Notes: generated by a model from the sequence alone, not told the origin. Positions 26,118-34,049 are shown, counted from the first letter of the stretch. The stretch is 64,000 bases of DNA from Romboutsia timonensis (GCF_900106845.1 NZ_LT629849.1:196148-260147), one strand, 5' to 3'. Program-made: numbers and translations.

Positions 26118-27527
26118 ATGGAAAGTTATTTTGATAAACAAGCAAAATGCCTTTACAACAAAGCAGAAGAAATAATAAATACTTATGCTATGTTAAAGGC
26201 AAATAAAAAAGGTGAAAATTTTGATATAGATATATCACAAGATTTTAAAGATGAATTTTTTAAATTAGTAGACAAAGTTAATTTAAGTCTTATGGAAGAT
26301 AAAGATAACTTTTATGGATACTTTTTATTTCAAACTTTAAGAGATATTAGATTTGATATAAGTAGCCCAACTGCCATAAACTTTAAAGGTGCTAAATATG
26401 TAATATATTTTAATCCAATAATTTTTTTAAGTCTTGATATGAAACAGATGGAAAGTACTATTAAGCATGAAATACTTCATATACTATCGCTGCATTTATT
26501 AAGAGGAAAAGAATTAAAAAATAAGTATAGTACATTGGCTATTAATATTGCAATGGATGTAGTAGTAAATCAATATTTAAACTATTTACCACCATATGCA
26601 ACAACACTTCAATGGTTAAACTCAAATTATAACTTAAAACTTGAACCATATGAATCATTTGAATATTATGTAGAAAAGATTCAAACGGAACTTGATTTAC
26701 AAGAAGTTGATGAAAATGGTGAAGAAGTTGATAATCATGAAAATGAAAATATAGAAACTGAATATAATCCAGAGCATACTCATGATATTTGGGAAGAATC
26801 TGATGAGATAGATGAAAAAACTCTTAAAGAATTTACAGAGAAGTTTGTTACTTTATCTCAAAAAGGTGAAATACCAAACTATTTAGGTGGTTTAATTTCG
26901 GCTTTAAAAAACAGTAAGGGAGAGTTACCTTGGAACTTATATCTTAAAAAACTTATGGGTACAGTTGAAAGCAATAGAAAGAAAACTATAACAAGAAGAA
27001 ATAGAAGACAACCAAATAGACTGGATTTAAGAGGAGAGCTTAGAGGACATAAAGCAGAAATTGCTGTTGCACTTGATACAAGTGGAAGTATTAGTGATGA
27101 AGAATTTAAACAAGCTATTAAGGAAGTTCTTCAAATAGTAAAAAACTATAATCATGAAATTACTATTATAGAATGTGATAATGAAATTAGACGTACCTAT
27201 AAAGTTAAATCTGTAAAAGATATAAAAGAAAGAATTAATATAAGAGGTGGTACTAAGTTTACTCCAGTTTTTGAATATGCTAATAAGAAAAAACTTAATT
27301 TATTAGTTTACTTTACTGATGGTAAGGGAGAAGATAGACTAGAAGTTATACCTAGAGGATATAAGGTTTTATGGGTTATTTCGGGAAGAGGAGATAAATT
27401 ATCATTAAATAATCCTTATGGAGCAGTTAAAAAACTTAGCAAGGTTGAAGTTAAAGAAGATACTATAGACATGAGTGATGTTAGAGATGATGGATATTCA
27501 ATGAATAACCAGCAACCAATGTTATAA
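26118..27527 (+). CDS. VWA-like protein with HExxH metallopeptidase-type domain (DUF2201 family)
   Basis: The 469-residue protein has an N-terminal putative metallopeptidase domain with HEILH (HExxH) at about residue 117. An acidic linker (about 195-235) follows. The C-terminal VWA-like domain shows the MIDAS motif DTSGS (about 320) and a later YFTDGKG. This is the usual partner of MoxR ATPases: metal-dependent adhesion through the VWA domain with ATPase-driven remodelling. Whether the HExxH domain is an active protease is unknown; the third zinc ligand cannot be assigned. It ends ~50 nt before element B. Confidence 0.82.
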   Translation: MESYFDKQAKCLYNKAEEIINTYAMLKANKKGENFDIDISQDFKDEFFKLVDKVNLSLMEDKDNFYGYFLFQTLRDIRFDISSPTAINFKGAKYVIYFNPIIFLSLDMKQMESTIKHEILHILSLHLLRGKELKNKYSTLAINIAMDVVVNQYLNYLPPYATTLQWLNSNYNLKLEPYESFEYYVEKIQTELDLQEVDENGEEVDNHENENIETEYNPEHTHDIWEESDEIDEKTLKEFTEKFVTLSQKGEIPNYLGGLISALKNSKGELPWNLYLKKLMGTVESNRKKTITRRNRRQPNRLDLRGELRGHKAEIAVALDTSGSISDEEFKQAIKEVLQIVKNYNHEITIIECDNEIRRTYKVKSVKDIKERINIRGGTKFTPVFEYANKKKLNLLVYFTDGKGEDRLEVIPRGYKVLWVISGRGDKLSLNNPYGAVKKLSKVEVKEDTIDMSDVRDDGYSMNNQQPML

Positions 27528-27628
27528 ATATTATTATTCAAATTATTCATACTATCTTATAGTAAATATTTAAATTTAGGCTATGTTTTAACACAATGTT
27601 GAAATTAGATAAATTTTGAATAATAAAA

Positions 27629-27670
27629 AATAAAGAGTTGTATGAATAAACAAATGCAACTCTTTATTTA
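27629..27670. terminator. Terminator-like hairpin near the left end of element B
   Basis: AATAAAGAGTTG and CAACTCTTTATT pair perfectly over 12 bp. It could end transcription of the MoxR-VWA operon read into the element. Confidence 0.65.
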
Positions 27671-27929
27671 GTTCGCATTATATTAATATTACGAACTAAC
27701 TATAAGTTAAAAATAACCATACACTATAGTTTAAATTATTAAAAGTACTAATGTATGGCAATTATGAATAATAGGATAATATTTTTCACAAATATGAACT
27801 GATTTTATATAAAATGTTACATTTAATTACTTTTGTATGATATAGTACACCATAAGAAACTGCAATCTATGAGTGGTGGTTTCATATAGTTCTAGTTCCT
27901 ACAGTAAGTAGGAAGGAGGTGTATTCTAT

Positions 27930-28091
27930 ATGGAACTAATGATAAATTTTATCTTATGACTTATTAGTTCTATTTGGATTGGTTTAGCTACCAACTACAT
28001 ATATGATAAAATAAAAAACCACTCTTCTAGTGCAAATAGAAAAAGTGGTTTGGAATTTGAATTCAAAGTTAAGTTTAAATTCTTTAAATAG
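27930..28091 (+). pseudogene. Type I toxin gene interrupted by an in-frame TGA
   Basis: AAGGAGGTG lies 9 nt before ATG 27930. The frame reads MELMINFIL, then TGA at 27957-27959, then 43 further codons to TAG at 28089. Those codons encode a hydrophobic stretch (LISSIWIGLATNYIYD), a basic turn (KIKNHSSSANRKSG) and an alternating charged/aromatic tail (LEFEFKVKFKFFK). This layout matches the short membrane toxins of C. difficile type I modules (hydrophobic helix, KxKSH-like turn, SGFxFxxKF tail). The TGA at codon 10 would stop synthesis before the membrane helix, so the gene is broken unless it is read through. A GAAACCAC/GTGGTTTC hairpin with T6 terminates the mRNA. Confidence 0.7.
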
Positions 28092-28153
28092 TCTATACTA
28101 GAAACCACTACTCTACACCACTAGATTGTGGTTTCTTTTTTATTTTATCTGTA
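28010..28153 (-). ncRNA. Antisense antitoxin RNA of the type I module
   Basis: On the minus strand a TATAAT -10 lies at 28164-28159. The transcript would run leftward over the 3' half of the toxin frame. It would end at a strong minus-strand terminator within the toxin coding region (stem AAACCACT / AGTGGTTT at 28012-28050, followed by TTTATTTTAT). A convergent, 3'-overlapping antisense RNA with its terminator inside the toxin ORF is the arrangement known from C. difficile. Confidence 0.6.
28100..28145 (+). terminator. Terminator of the toxin mRNA
   Basis: GAAACCAC at 28101 and GTGGTTTC at 28127 pair, followed by TTTTTT. The same hairpin lies near the 5' end of the antisense RNA on the other strand. 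Confidence 0.8.
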
Positions 28154-28374
28154 TTCATATTATACTACATTAATTGAAAAAATAAACAAAAAAATAAATT
28201 TATTATTAAGTTCTTAATATATAACAATTACGAAGTTAATTATATTGTATTATTTTTCAACATTCATTTAAAACATAGCTTACTAATAAAATATAAATAG
28301 ACAACATTAACAGAAAATAAGGATAAATCATAATATATATCGTGATAATTGATTATATTATTAGGAGGTATATT

Positions 28375-28881
28375 ATGGATACATCTTGTCCTAAATACGA
28401 TATACAAAAGATATTTTCAGCATATAACCCATCTAGACCAAATGCGTATGCTCAAATAAAAGGTGGACCTTTAGCACCTTGTATAAGGGGAACTATATAT
28501 TTATACCAATTAGGTGAAGGAGTATATATAAAGGTATATATAACAGGTATACCTAATGTAAATAATCAAGCAAGTTCTTTCCATGGACTTCATATTCATG
28601 AGGTTGGAGACTGTTCTATTGGTAATAATAATGAGCTATTTACTGCTGCAAAATCTCATTATAATCCAAGTAATGTAGCACATCCTATGCATGCAGGTGA
28701 TTTACCACCGGTTCTATCAGCTAATGGTATAGGAATACTTTCAACATTTACTAATAGATTTACTGTAGATGAGGTTATAGGTAAATCTTTCATACTTCAT
28801 GCAGGATATGATGATTTTACTTCACAACCAGCAGGAAATTCAGGTGCGAGATGGGCTTGTGGTATTATTGATTATTATTAA
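28375..28881 (+). CDS. Cu/Zn superoxide dismutase family protein
   Basis: The product is 168 residues from ATG 28375 (AGGAGGT upstream; an in-frame start 33 nt earlier lacks one). All metal ligands of the family can be assigned: copper H73 and H75 (HIHEVGDC), bridging H95 (SHYNP), zinc H103, H106 and D109 (HPMHAGD), and copper H142 (LHAGYDD). The disulfide pair C80/C162 and catalytic R159 (GARWACG) are also present. The zinc loop is short. There is no signal peptide, unusual for bacterial SodC, which is normally exported. A cytoplasmic or spore-associated location is possible. Flanked by element B and an IS remnant, so it may be acquired. Confidence 0.88.
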   Translation: MDTSCPKYDIQKIFSAYNPSRPNAYAQIKGGPLAPCIRGTIYLYQLGEGVYIKVYITGIPNVNNQASSFHGLHIHEVGDCSIGNNNELFTAAKSHYNPSNVAHPMHAGDLPPVLSANGIGILSTFTNRFTVDEVIGKSFILHAGYDDFTSQPAGNSGARWACGIIDYY

Positions 28882-28959
28882 AACTTAAAGTAGAAATTTT
28901 AAATTACTCACTTATATTAATAAATAATATAAATAAAAAAGTTCTTGAAATTTAAAATG

Positions 28960-29012
28960 TACCCTATAGAGTAGACAGCTAATAAAAAGGTTTACTCTAT
29001 AGGGTATTTTTG
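28960..29012 (+). terminator. Terminator after the superoxide dismutase gene
   Basis: TACCCTATAGAGTA and TACTCTATAGGGTA form a perfect 14-bp stem followed by TTTTT. Confidence 0.88.
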
Positions 29013-29024
29013 TATATAATTAAA

Positions 29025-29060
29025 TATAGTAGTCGAACTTTTTTAAGTTCGACTACTATA
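29025..29060. mobile_element. 36-bp palindrome made of two IS630-type terminal repeats
   Basis: TATAGTAGTCGAACTT, then TTTT, then AAGTTCGACTACTATA. The 16-bp arm is identical to the end of the IS630-type element at 63821-63836. It starts and ends in TA, the IS630 target. It sits exactly where the IS982 transposase below is cut, and supplies its new stop codon. Confidence 0.75.
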
Positions 29061-29830
29061 AAAATAATAAATTTATATCTTTTTCAGTTTTTAACTCAGG
29101 CGTTAGCCTTTTGTTAATGTAACCTTTATCACCTATAATAGAAATTGAATTATATTTGTCACATAAATCCCATACTGCATTTCTATCATCAACATTTGCA
29201 GGCGTTATAACATAGTCAGTTAAGAAACCATCTATTGTAGTAAGTGCGTGAAACTTAAAGCCAAAATAGGTTTGTTTTTTTGATGGACATACTCCATAAG
29301 AGGCTTCGCCTTTAAAACATTTACTGAAATGTGCTCTGCCAAACTCACAAACTGGAATCGGCATACTATCTATAACTCTTATATTATTCGAATAAGATTT
29401 AATATACAATGAAATATACTCTCTTATTTCATTAATTACAGAATGTAAATTTCGTTTTGTCCTATTAAATCTAGTTCTATCTCCTAACTTTGGAAATAGT
29501 TTTGAATATTCTCTACTCAATAAGCTGAAAAATGCTTTTTCTGAATCTATAGTTAGAAGTTCACCAACTATACTTATAGTTATTATTTCGCTATCGCAAA
29601 GTTTGCTATCTTTGATATTACGTCTATTTCTAATACTTATAGGTATGATATCATTATATATATCATCGACTATTGTAAAAATTATAGTAAATAAATCCGT
29701 TAAATTTTCTACTTTCTGGATATAATAATTATTAAGCTCCAACATTGTAGTAACCCTCCTTTAGATTGGTGATAATCTTAGGGTACTATATTTGTTGGAG
29801 TTTTATTATTGTAAAATTTAACTAGCACAA
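29045..29830 (-). mobile_element. Remnant of an IS982-family element
   Basis: It runs from the truncation point to the preserved terminal repeat TTAACTAGCACAA. Roughly the last 330 bp of the element, including the distal terminal repeat, is missing compared with the copy at 58918-60031. Confidence 0.8.
29056..29745 (-). pseudogene. IS982-family transposase, C-terminally truncated
   Basis: The 229-residue frame is close to the N-terminal 229 residues of the intact 313-residue transposase at 59002-59943 (opening MLELNNYYIQ shared; IDSMPIPVCEFGRAHFSKCF shared). It stops at a TAG supplied by the adjacent IS630-type repeat. The first two catalytic aspartates (IDSMP; IGDKGYI) remain, but the final glutamate region (RRIETSFSQL in the intact copy) is lost, so it is inactive. 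The IS982 right end (TTAACTAGCACAA at 29818-29830) is still present. Confidence 0.92.
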
Positions 29831-29874
29831 CGGATTAATTTATTTCTATAAAATAAACGAATAAGGTGGTATTT

Positions 29875-30663
29875 ATGGCTGATAATAATACTCATAAATA
29901 TAAAAAAGATGTTTTAAGATTAGCTACATTTATAGGACAATTAATGCTTAGAAATGGAGCTGAAACTTATAGGGTGGATGACACTGTAAAAAGAATTTGT
30001 AGTTCACGAGGATTTACACACATAAATGTATTCATGGCACCTAATACAATTATAGTATCTGATGATAGATTTGATGGATATACATTTATGAAGGTAATAG
30101 AAAGTCGATGTATAAATTTAAATAAAATAGATTTATTAAATGATTTTTCTAGAAAATTTGTTAGTCAAACAGATATGTCAATAGACGATGCAATAGAAGA
30201 GTTGAAAAATTTAGAAGACAAATCACCTCATACGCAAAGAGCTGTAAATATATGGACAGCAATTGGTTCATCTAGTTTTGCTGTATTAGTCGGAGGAGAT
30301 AATGCATTAACATTTATGTTAACTCTTATAACATCAGTGATGGCTATGACTACATATAACGAAGTTAAAAAAATAAGTAACATACCTGTTTTTGCTACAT
30401 TAGTATCATCCATAATTATAGGACTTTGTGGTGTAGGTCTTGTAGAAATTAAAATATTAGACACACCTAAGATGTTGATAGTAGGGTCAATAATGCCTCT
30501 TTTACCAGGAGTACCATTTATAAAGGCTATAAGAGATTTAGTATCAGGTGAACTTATGTCAGGAGTAGGACGAGCAATTGATGCAGGAATTATAGCCACA
30601 GCTATTGCAGTAGGTGTTGGTATAGCAATGAATATATATGTTAGATTTGGAGGCGTATTATAA
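29875..30663 (+). CDS. Threonine/serine exporter family protein, N-terminal half (ThrE/DUF1212, YjjP-like)
   Basis: This is the larger half of a split ThrE-type exporter. The 262-residue product starts at ATG 29875 after AAGGTGG. It opens with a cytoplasmic domain carrying the family signature (LMLRNGAETYRVDDTVKRIC) and continues with about five hydrophobic segments from residue ~120. It overlaps the next gene by one base (TAATG), so the two halves are co-translated. ThrE exports threonine and serine in corynebacteria; the YjjP/YjjB pair exports succinate in E. coli. Substrate here is unknown. Confidence 0.88.
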   Translation: MADNNTHKYKKDVLRLATFIGQLMLRNGAETYRVDDTVKRICSSRGFTHINVFMAPNTIIVSDDRFDGYTFMKVIESRCINLNKIDLLNDFSRKFVSQTDMSIDDAIEELKNLEDKSPHTQRAVNIWTAIGSSSFAVLVGGDNALTFMLTLITSVMAMTTYNEVKKISNIPVFATLVSSIIIGLCGVGLVEIKILDTPKMLIVGSIMPLLPGVPFIKAIRDLVSGELMSGVGRAIDAGIIATAIAVGVGIAMNIYVRFGGVL

Positions 30664-31130
30664 TGATTTGGATGCCGATGTATATACATGTGATATTTTC
30701 ATATTTAGCAGCAGTTGGATTTGCAGTATTTCTAAATTCCCCAAAGAAGACACTTTATGTAGCTGGTTCTATAGGCATGATATCATGGGTTATATATGTA
30801 CTTTTAATGAGAATTAATATTGATATGATGACTTCCAATTTTATAGCAGCATCTATAGCAGCATTATTAAGCGAAATATTAGCAAGGAAGATGAAAAAGC
30901 CTACTATATTATTTATAGTACCTGGAATAATAACATTAATACCAGGTCTTGGATTATATAATACAATGTCTTATGTTGTAGAGGAGGATTTTCAATTAGC
31001 TTTTACTACGGGTGCTAATGTTCTTTTAGCAAGTGGAGCTATAGCTCTTGGAGTTATTGTTATTTCATCTTTATTTAGGACATATTATAGAAATTTAAGA
31101 GAGAAGCTACATATTAATAGAACTTTATAA
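30663..31130 (+). CDS. Threonine/serine exporter family protein, C-terminal half (DUF3815, YjjB-like)
   Basis: A 155-residue integral membrane protein has about four hydrophobic segments. The conserved KKPTILFIVPGIITLIPGLG stretch is typical of the C-terminal ThrE half. The ATG overlaps the stop of the preceding gene and GGAGGC lies 8-9 nt upstream. It would form one transporter with the preceding product. Confidence 0.88.
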   Translation: MIWMPMYIHVIFSYLAAVGFAVFLNSPKKTLYVAGSIGMISWVIYVLLMRINIDMMTSNFIAASIAALLSEILARKMKKPTILFIVPGIITLIPGLGLYNTMSYVVEEDFQLAFTTGANVLLASGAIALGVIVISSLFRTYYRNLREKLHINRTL

Positions 31131-31136
31131 ATTTAT

Positions 31137-31215
31137 TTGTTTTTACATATAAGTAAACTACGATATGGAATTTTTATCTAGGGAAAATTATAAGCTATAG
31201 ATGTAAAAGTTAATA
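31137..31215. repeat. Degenerate copy of the first module of the dispersed repeat
   Basis: TTTTTACATATAAGTAAACT followed by ACGATATGGAATTTTTATCT matches the start of the module at 23814 (TTTTTACGTACAAGGAAATT, then ATGATATGAAATTTTTTATG) with scattered changes. The second module is absent. Confidence 0.5.
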
Positions 31216-31308
31216 TATCAGTTTATAGTATTTAAAATTTGACATAAAATAGCTATAATTATATAATTACTTTGAAATTAAACTAGTTGTACAAGAGGAG
31301 AAAATAAT

Positions 31309-31947
31309 ATGGCAAATTTAGATTTCATATACAACCGTAAAAGTGTAAGGCAATTTAAAAATACACCAGTACCAAAAGAAGACATAATTGAACTGTTAAA
31401 AGCTGGAACTTATGCACCATCTCCAAAGCATCAGCAAAACTGGCACTTTGTAGTGTTACAAAATAGAGATATAATAAATAAAATGGCTGATATAGTAACT
31501 AAAAGTCATGAAAATATAGGCCAACTTGCAAAGAATGAAAAAGACTTTAAAAGACATATGAGCGTAATAAACTACTATACATGTTTTAAACATGCTCCTG
31601 TAGTAATAATAGTGTATTCATGTGAGTACAAGATGATAGAATATAAAATATTAAAAGAAAATAATGCTCCACAAGAGGTTCTAGATATATTAGTATCTCC
31701 TCAATCTGCAGCACAAGGAATAGGAGCTGCGGTAGAAAATATTTTATTAGCTGCAACTGAAATGGGATATGGAACTTGTTATATGACAGGGCCAACACAT
31801 GCAAAAAAAGAGATAGAAGAACTTATAGGATTTGAAAAAGAAGGATATGAATTAATGTCTATGATTTCTTTAGGGGTAGCAGAAGATGATACTCCGAAAC
31901 AACCTCCTCGTAAACCTTTAGAAGAAGTTGTAACATTTATAGATTAA
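31309..31947 (+). CDS. Nitroreductase family protein
   Basis: An FMN-dependent oxidoreductase of 212 residues. The N-terminal FMN-binding motif reads YNRKSVRQFKNTPVPKEDI, followed by AGTYAPSPKHQQNWHFVVL. A C-terminal stretch reads ENILLAATEMGYGTCYMTGP. AGAGGAG precedes ATG. It is monocistronic with its own terminator at 31951-31990. Substrate cannot be inferred. Confidence 0.9.
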   Translation: MANLDFIYNRKSVRQFKNTPVPKEDIIELLKAGTYAPSPKHQQNWHFVVLQNRDIINKMADIVTKSHENIGQLAKNEKDFKRHMSVINYYTCFKHAPVVIIVYSCEYKMIEYKILKENNAPQEVLDILVSPQSAAQGIGAAVENILLAATEMGYGTCYMTGPTHAKKEIEELIGFEKEGYELMSMISLGVAEDDTPKQPPRKPLEEVVTFID

Positions 31948-31950
31948 ATA

Positions 31951-31990
31951 ATAAAAAGCTTATTAGTCATTTACTAATAAGCTTTTCTTA
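31951..31990 (+). terminator. Terminator after the nitroreductase gene
   Basis: AAAAGCTTATTAGT and ACTAATAAGCTTTT pair around a short loop, followed by a weak T-rich stretch. Confidence 0.8.
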
Positions 31991-32150
31991 TTATTTAATA
32001 AGCTTACTATCTTAAAGGTTTGTCTAGTATATAAAATATAGATATTTAATAAATACTATATGAAAGTATTTATAAGTATAAACAACTCTACGTTTAGTTT
32101 ATTGAATTGTCTTACAAATTAGTTTAAATTAATATTAAGAGGTGATAAGG

Positions 32151-32735
32151 ATGGATTGTAAAAAAATTGGAAGTTTGATATATGAATTAAGAAAAGATAA
32201 GAACATGACTCAAAAGCAAATAGCTGATTTAATGAATATAAGTGATAAAACAATAAGTAAATGGGAAAGAGGTCTAGGATGTCCTGATATTTCTTTACTT
32301 CCAGAATTATCACAAATATTAGGTGTAAGTATTGATCAAATATTATCTGGACAAATAAATTTAAACGATTTAGTAGGAGGAAATATGAACAAAATAAAGT
32401 TTTATGTATGTCCACAATGTGGGAATTTAATGACAGCTACAGGAAATGCTACAATATCTTGTTGTGGTAAGACGCTAGAACCATTGGTTGCAAAAAAAGC
32501 AGAAGAAGGGCATAAGCTTGATATAGAACCAGTAGAAGACGAATTATATGTAACAACTGAACATGAAATGACAAAGGAACATTATATATCTTTTGTTGCA
32601 TATGTAAAGGGTGATAGAGCTCTTATAACAAAACAATACCCTGAATGGAATATGCAATTTAGATTCCGTAAGTCAGGTCATGGTAAGTTATATTTTTATT
32701 GTGTAAATCATGGGTTATTTTATCAAATAGTATAA
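32151..32735 (+). CDS. Helix-turn-helix / desulfoferrodoxin (superoxide reductase) fusion protein
   Basis: Residues 1-65 are an XRE-type helix-turn-helix (MTQKQIADLMNISDKTISKW). Residues ~82-110 are a desulforedoxin-type FeCys4 site (C87, C90, C104, C105). Residues ~115-194 match the superoxide reductase iron site: H121, H138 and H144 (HEMTKEHYISF), and C184 with H187 (YCVNHGLF). Ligand spacings 138-144 and 184-187 equal those of desulfoferrodoxin. The catalytic lysine normally just before the first ligand (EKH) reads EGH here. Start ATG 32151 is chosen over a GTG 9 nt earlier because AGAGGTGATAAGG fits as its ribosome binding site. It may sense superoxide or redox state rather than, or as well as, detoxify. 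Confidence 0.85.
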   Translation: MDCKKIGSLIYELRKDKNMTQKQIADLMNISDKTISKWERGLGCPDISLLPELSQILGVSIDQILSGQINLNDLVGGNMNKIKFYVCPQCGNLMTATGNATISCCGKTLEPLVAKKAEEGHKLDIEPVEDELYVTTEHEMTKEHYISFVAYVKGDRALITKQYPEWNMQFRFRKSGHGKLYFYCVNHGLFYQIV

Positions 32736-32807
32736 TTGTAAACGATATAAATTTTACGAATTAAAAAGTGCAATAAAATATAAAAATTATTAATAGTATT
32801 TATAGTG

Positions 32808-32850
32808 TAGAAAGTATACCAACAATAAAATGGATACTTTCTATTTTTAT
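32808..32850 (+). terminator. Terminator after the HTH/superoxide reductase gene
   Basis: TAGAAAGTATACC and GGATACTTTCTA pair, followed by TTTTTAT. Confidence 0.82.
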
Positions 32851-32863
32851 ATTTATAAAGTAA

Positions 32864-32916
32864 AAAACTACAGTTGGGGGAACTGTAGTTTTAATATACC
32901 TGGGGGAGATAGGTAT
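32864..32916. ncRNA. Twin hairpins with G5 loops, possible structured RNA
   Basis: AAAACTACAGTT and AACTGTAGTTTT form a perfect 12-bp stem closing a loop of exactly GGGGG. Three nt later ATACCT and AGGTAT close a loop GGGGGAGAT. No ORF is present. The strand and function are unknown; a promoter was not identified. Confidence 0.4.
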
Positions 32917-33167
32917 GTTTTCCGTTCATATTTTAAGTATTATCATTTTTCAAAATAATATACATATTTAAAGAAAATTTACATAAAATAATTTGTTTAA
33001 TATAAAAATATATACATATAGATTATTTTAATCTATATGTATTAAGCAGATAGCTAATATAGGATAGAGTTAAAAAGTTCATTAAATTTTATAAAGAATA
33101 AGTCATTGTAATTATATTATCTTATTTAATATAATATAAATAATAAAATACTAATTAGGAGAGAAAA

Positions 33168-34025
33168 ATGACAACAATAATAGATGCAATAAAAATGTGT
33201 GAAGATAAAATAAAGATATATCAAAATGATATTAAAAATATAGAAATAGCAATAGGAAAAAAAACTGAATTTGTAATAATAAATGCATCAAATGATGAAG
33301 GAAATGCAAGGTATATCAAAGGTAAAATAAAAGAAGGAGAGAAAGCTGGATTAAAAGTAGAAGTTGTAAAACTTGAAGAACATTGTAATAATGAAGATGT
33401 ATTAAATATAATAAATAGATGTAATGAAGAAAAAATACCCGTTATACTTCAATTACCAACATTTAAGCATTTAGATACTAAAAAACTTATGGAATCAATA
33501 AACTACGATGTAGATGCAGATGGTTTTGCTAGAGAATGGATAGGTGAAATAAATTTAGGAAATGACAAGAAATTAGCACCAGCAACACCTAAAGGAGTAA
33601 TTTCTTTATTAGAACAATACAATGTAGATATAGAAGGAAAAATAGCTTTAGTTATAGGAAAATCAAATCATGTAGGAAAGCCATTATGTACTATGTTAAT
33701 GAATAGAGGAGCAACTTTAATAAATGCAAATAGCAAAACTAAAGACTTATCTAGCTTAGTAAAAATGGCTGATATAATAATTTCATGTGTAGGACGTCAA
33801 AATCTTATAAAATCAGAAGATATAAAAGAAGATGCAGTTGTTATAGGAGTAGGATTTACTTATGTAAATGGTAAGCAAATTCTAGATTTTGATGTTGATG
33901 AAATTGTAGCATTAGGTAAAGCTAAATTTGTTTCAAATAGAATAAATTGTACAGGAAAAGCTACTATAAATTCATTGATAGACAATGTTATAGAGCTATA
34001 TAAAATGAATTTTGATATAAAGTAA
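33168..34025 (+). CDS. folD: Bifunctional methylenetetrahydrofolate dehydrogenase/cyclohydrolase FolD
   Basis: FolD interconverts 5,10-methylene-, methenyl- and 10-formyl-tetrahydrofolate, supplying one-carbon units for purine synthesis. The 285-residue protein shows PVILQLPTFKHLDTKKLMESI and DADGFAREWIGEINLG, APATPKGVISLLEQYNVDIE, and the nucleotide-binding VIGKSNHVGKPL. The usual folate-site motif Y..K near residue 52 is not obvious, and the QLPLP motif reads QLPTF, so it is a diverged member. AGGAGAG precedes ATG. Confidence 0.85.
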   Translation: MTTIIDAIKMCEDKIKIYQNDIKNIEIAIGKKTEFVIINASNDEGNARYIKGKIKEGEKAGLKVEVVKLEEHCNNEDVLNIINRCNEEKIPVILQLPTFKHLDTKKLMESINYDVDADGFAREWIGEINLGNDKKLAPATPKGVISLLEQYNVDIEGKIALVIGKSNHVGKPLCTMLMNRGATLINANSKTKDLSSLVKMADIIISCVGRQNLIKSEDIKEDAVVIGVGFTYVNGKQILDFDVDEIVALGKAKFVSNRINCTGKATINSLIDNVIELYKMNFDIK

Positions 34026-34049
34026 TATATTTTGAGTAATGAATATAAA

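Larger units (their letters stand above)
27580..28279. mobile_element. Element B: ~700-bp inverted-repeat-bounded element carrying a type I toxin-antitoxin remnant
   Basis: The left end GCTATGTTTTAACACAATGT (continuing TGAAATT) and the right end (complement of 28253-28279) match at about 22 of 27 positions. Both are near-identical to the ends of element A at 14.7 kb. Inside are a terminator hairpin (27629-27670), a toxin reading frame with an internal stop, and an antisense RNA unit. No transposase is encoded, so it is non-autonomous. Confidence 0.6.

Noticed and set aside
32999..33167. Riboswitch upstream of folD
   Set aside because: I looked for tetrahydrofolate-riboswitch-like sequence and saw none of the conserved core; the region is simply AT-rich.
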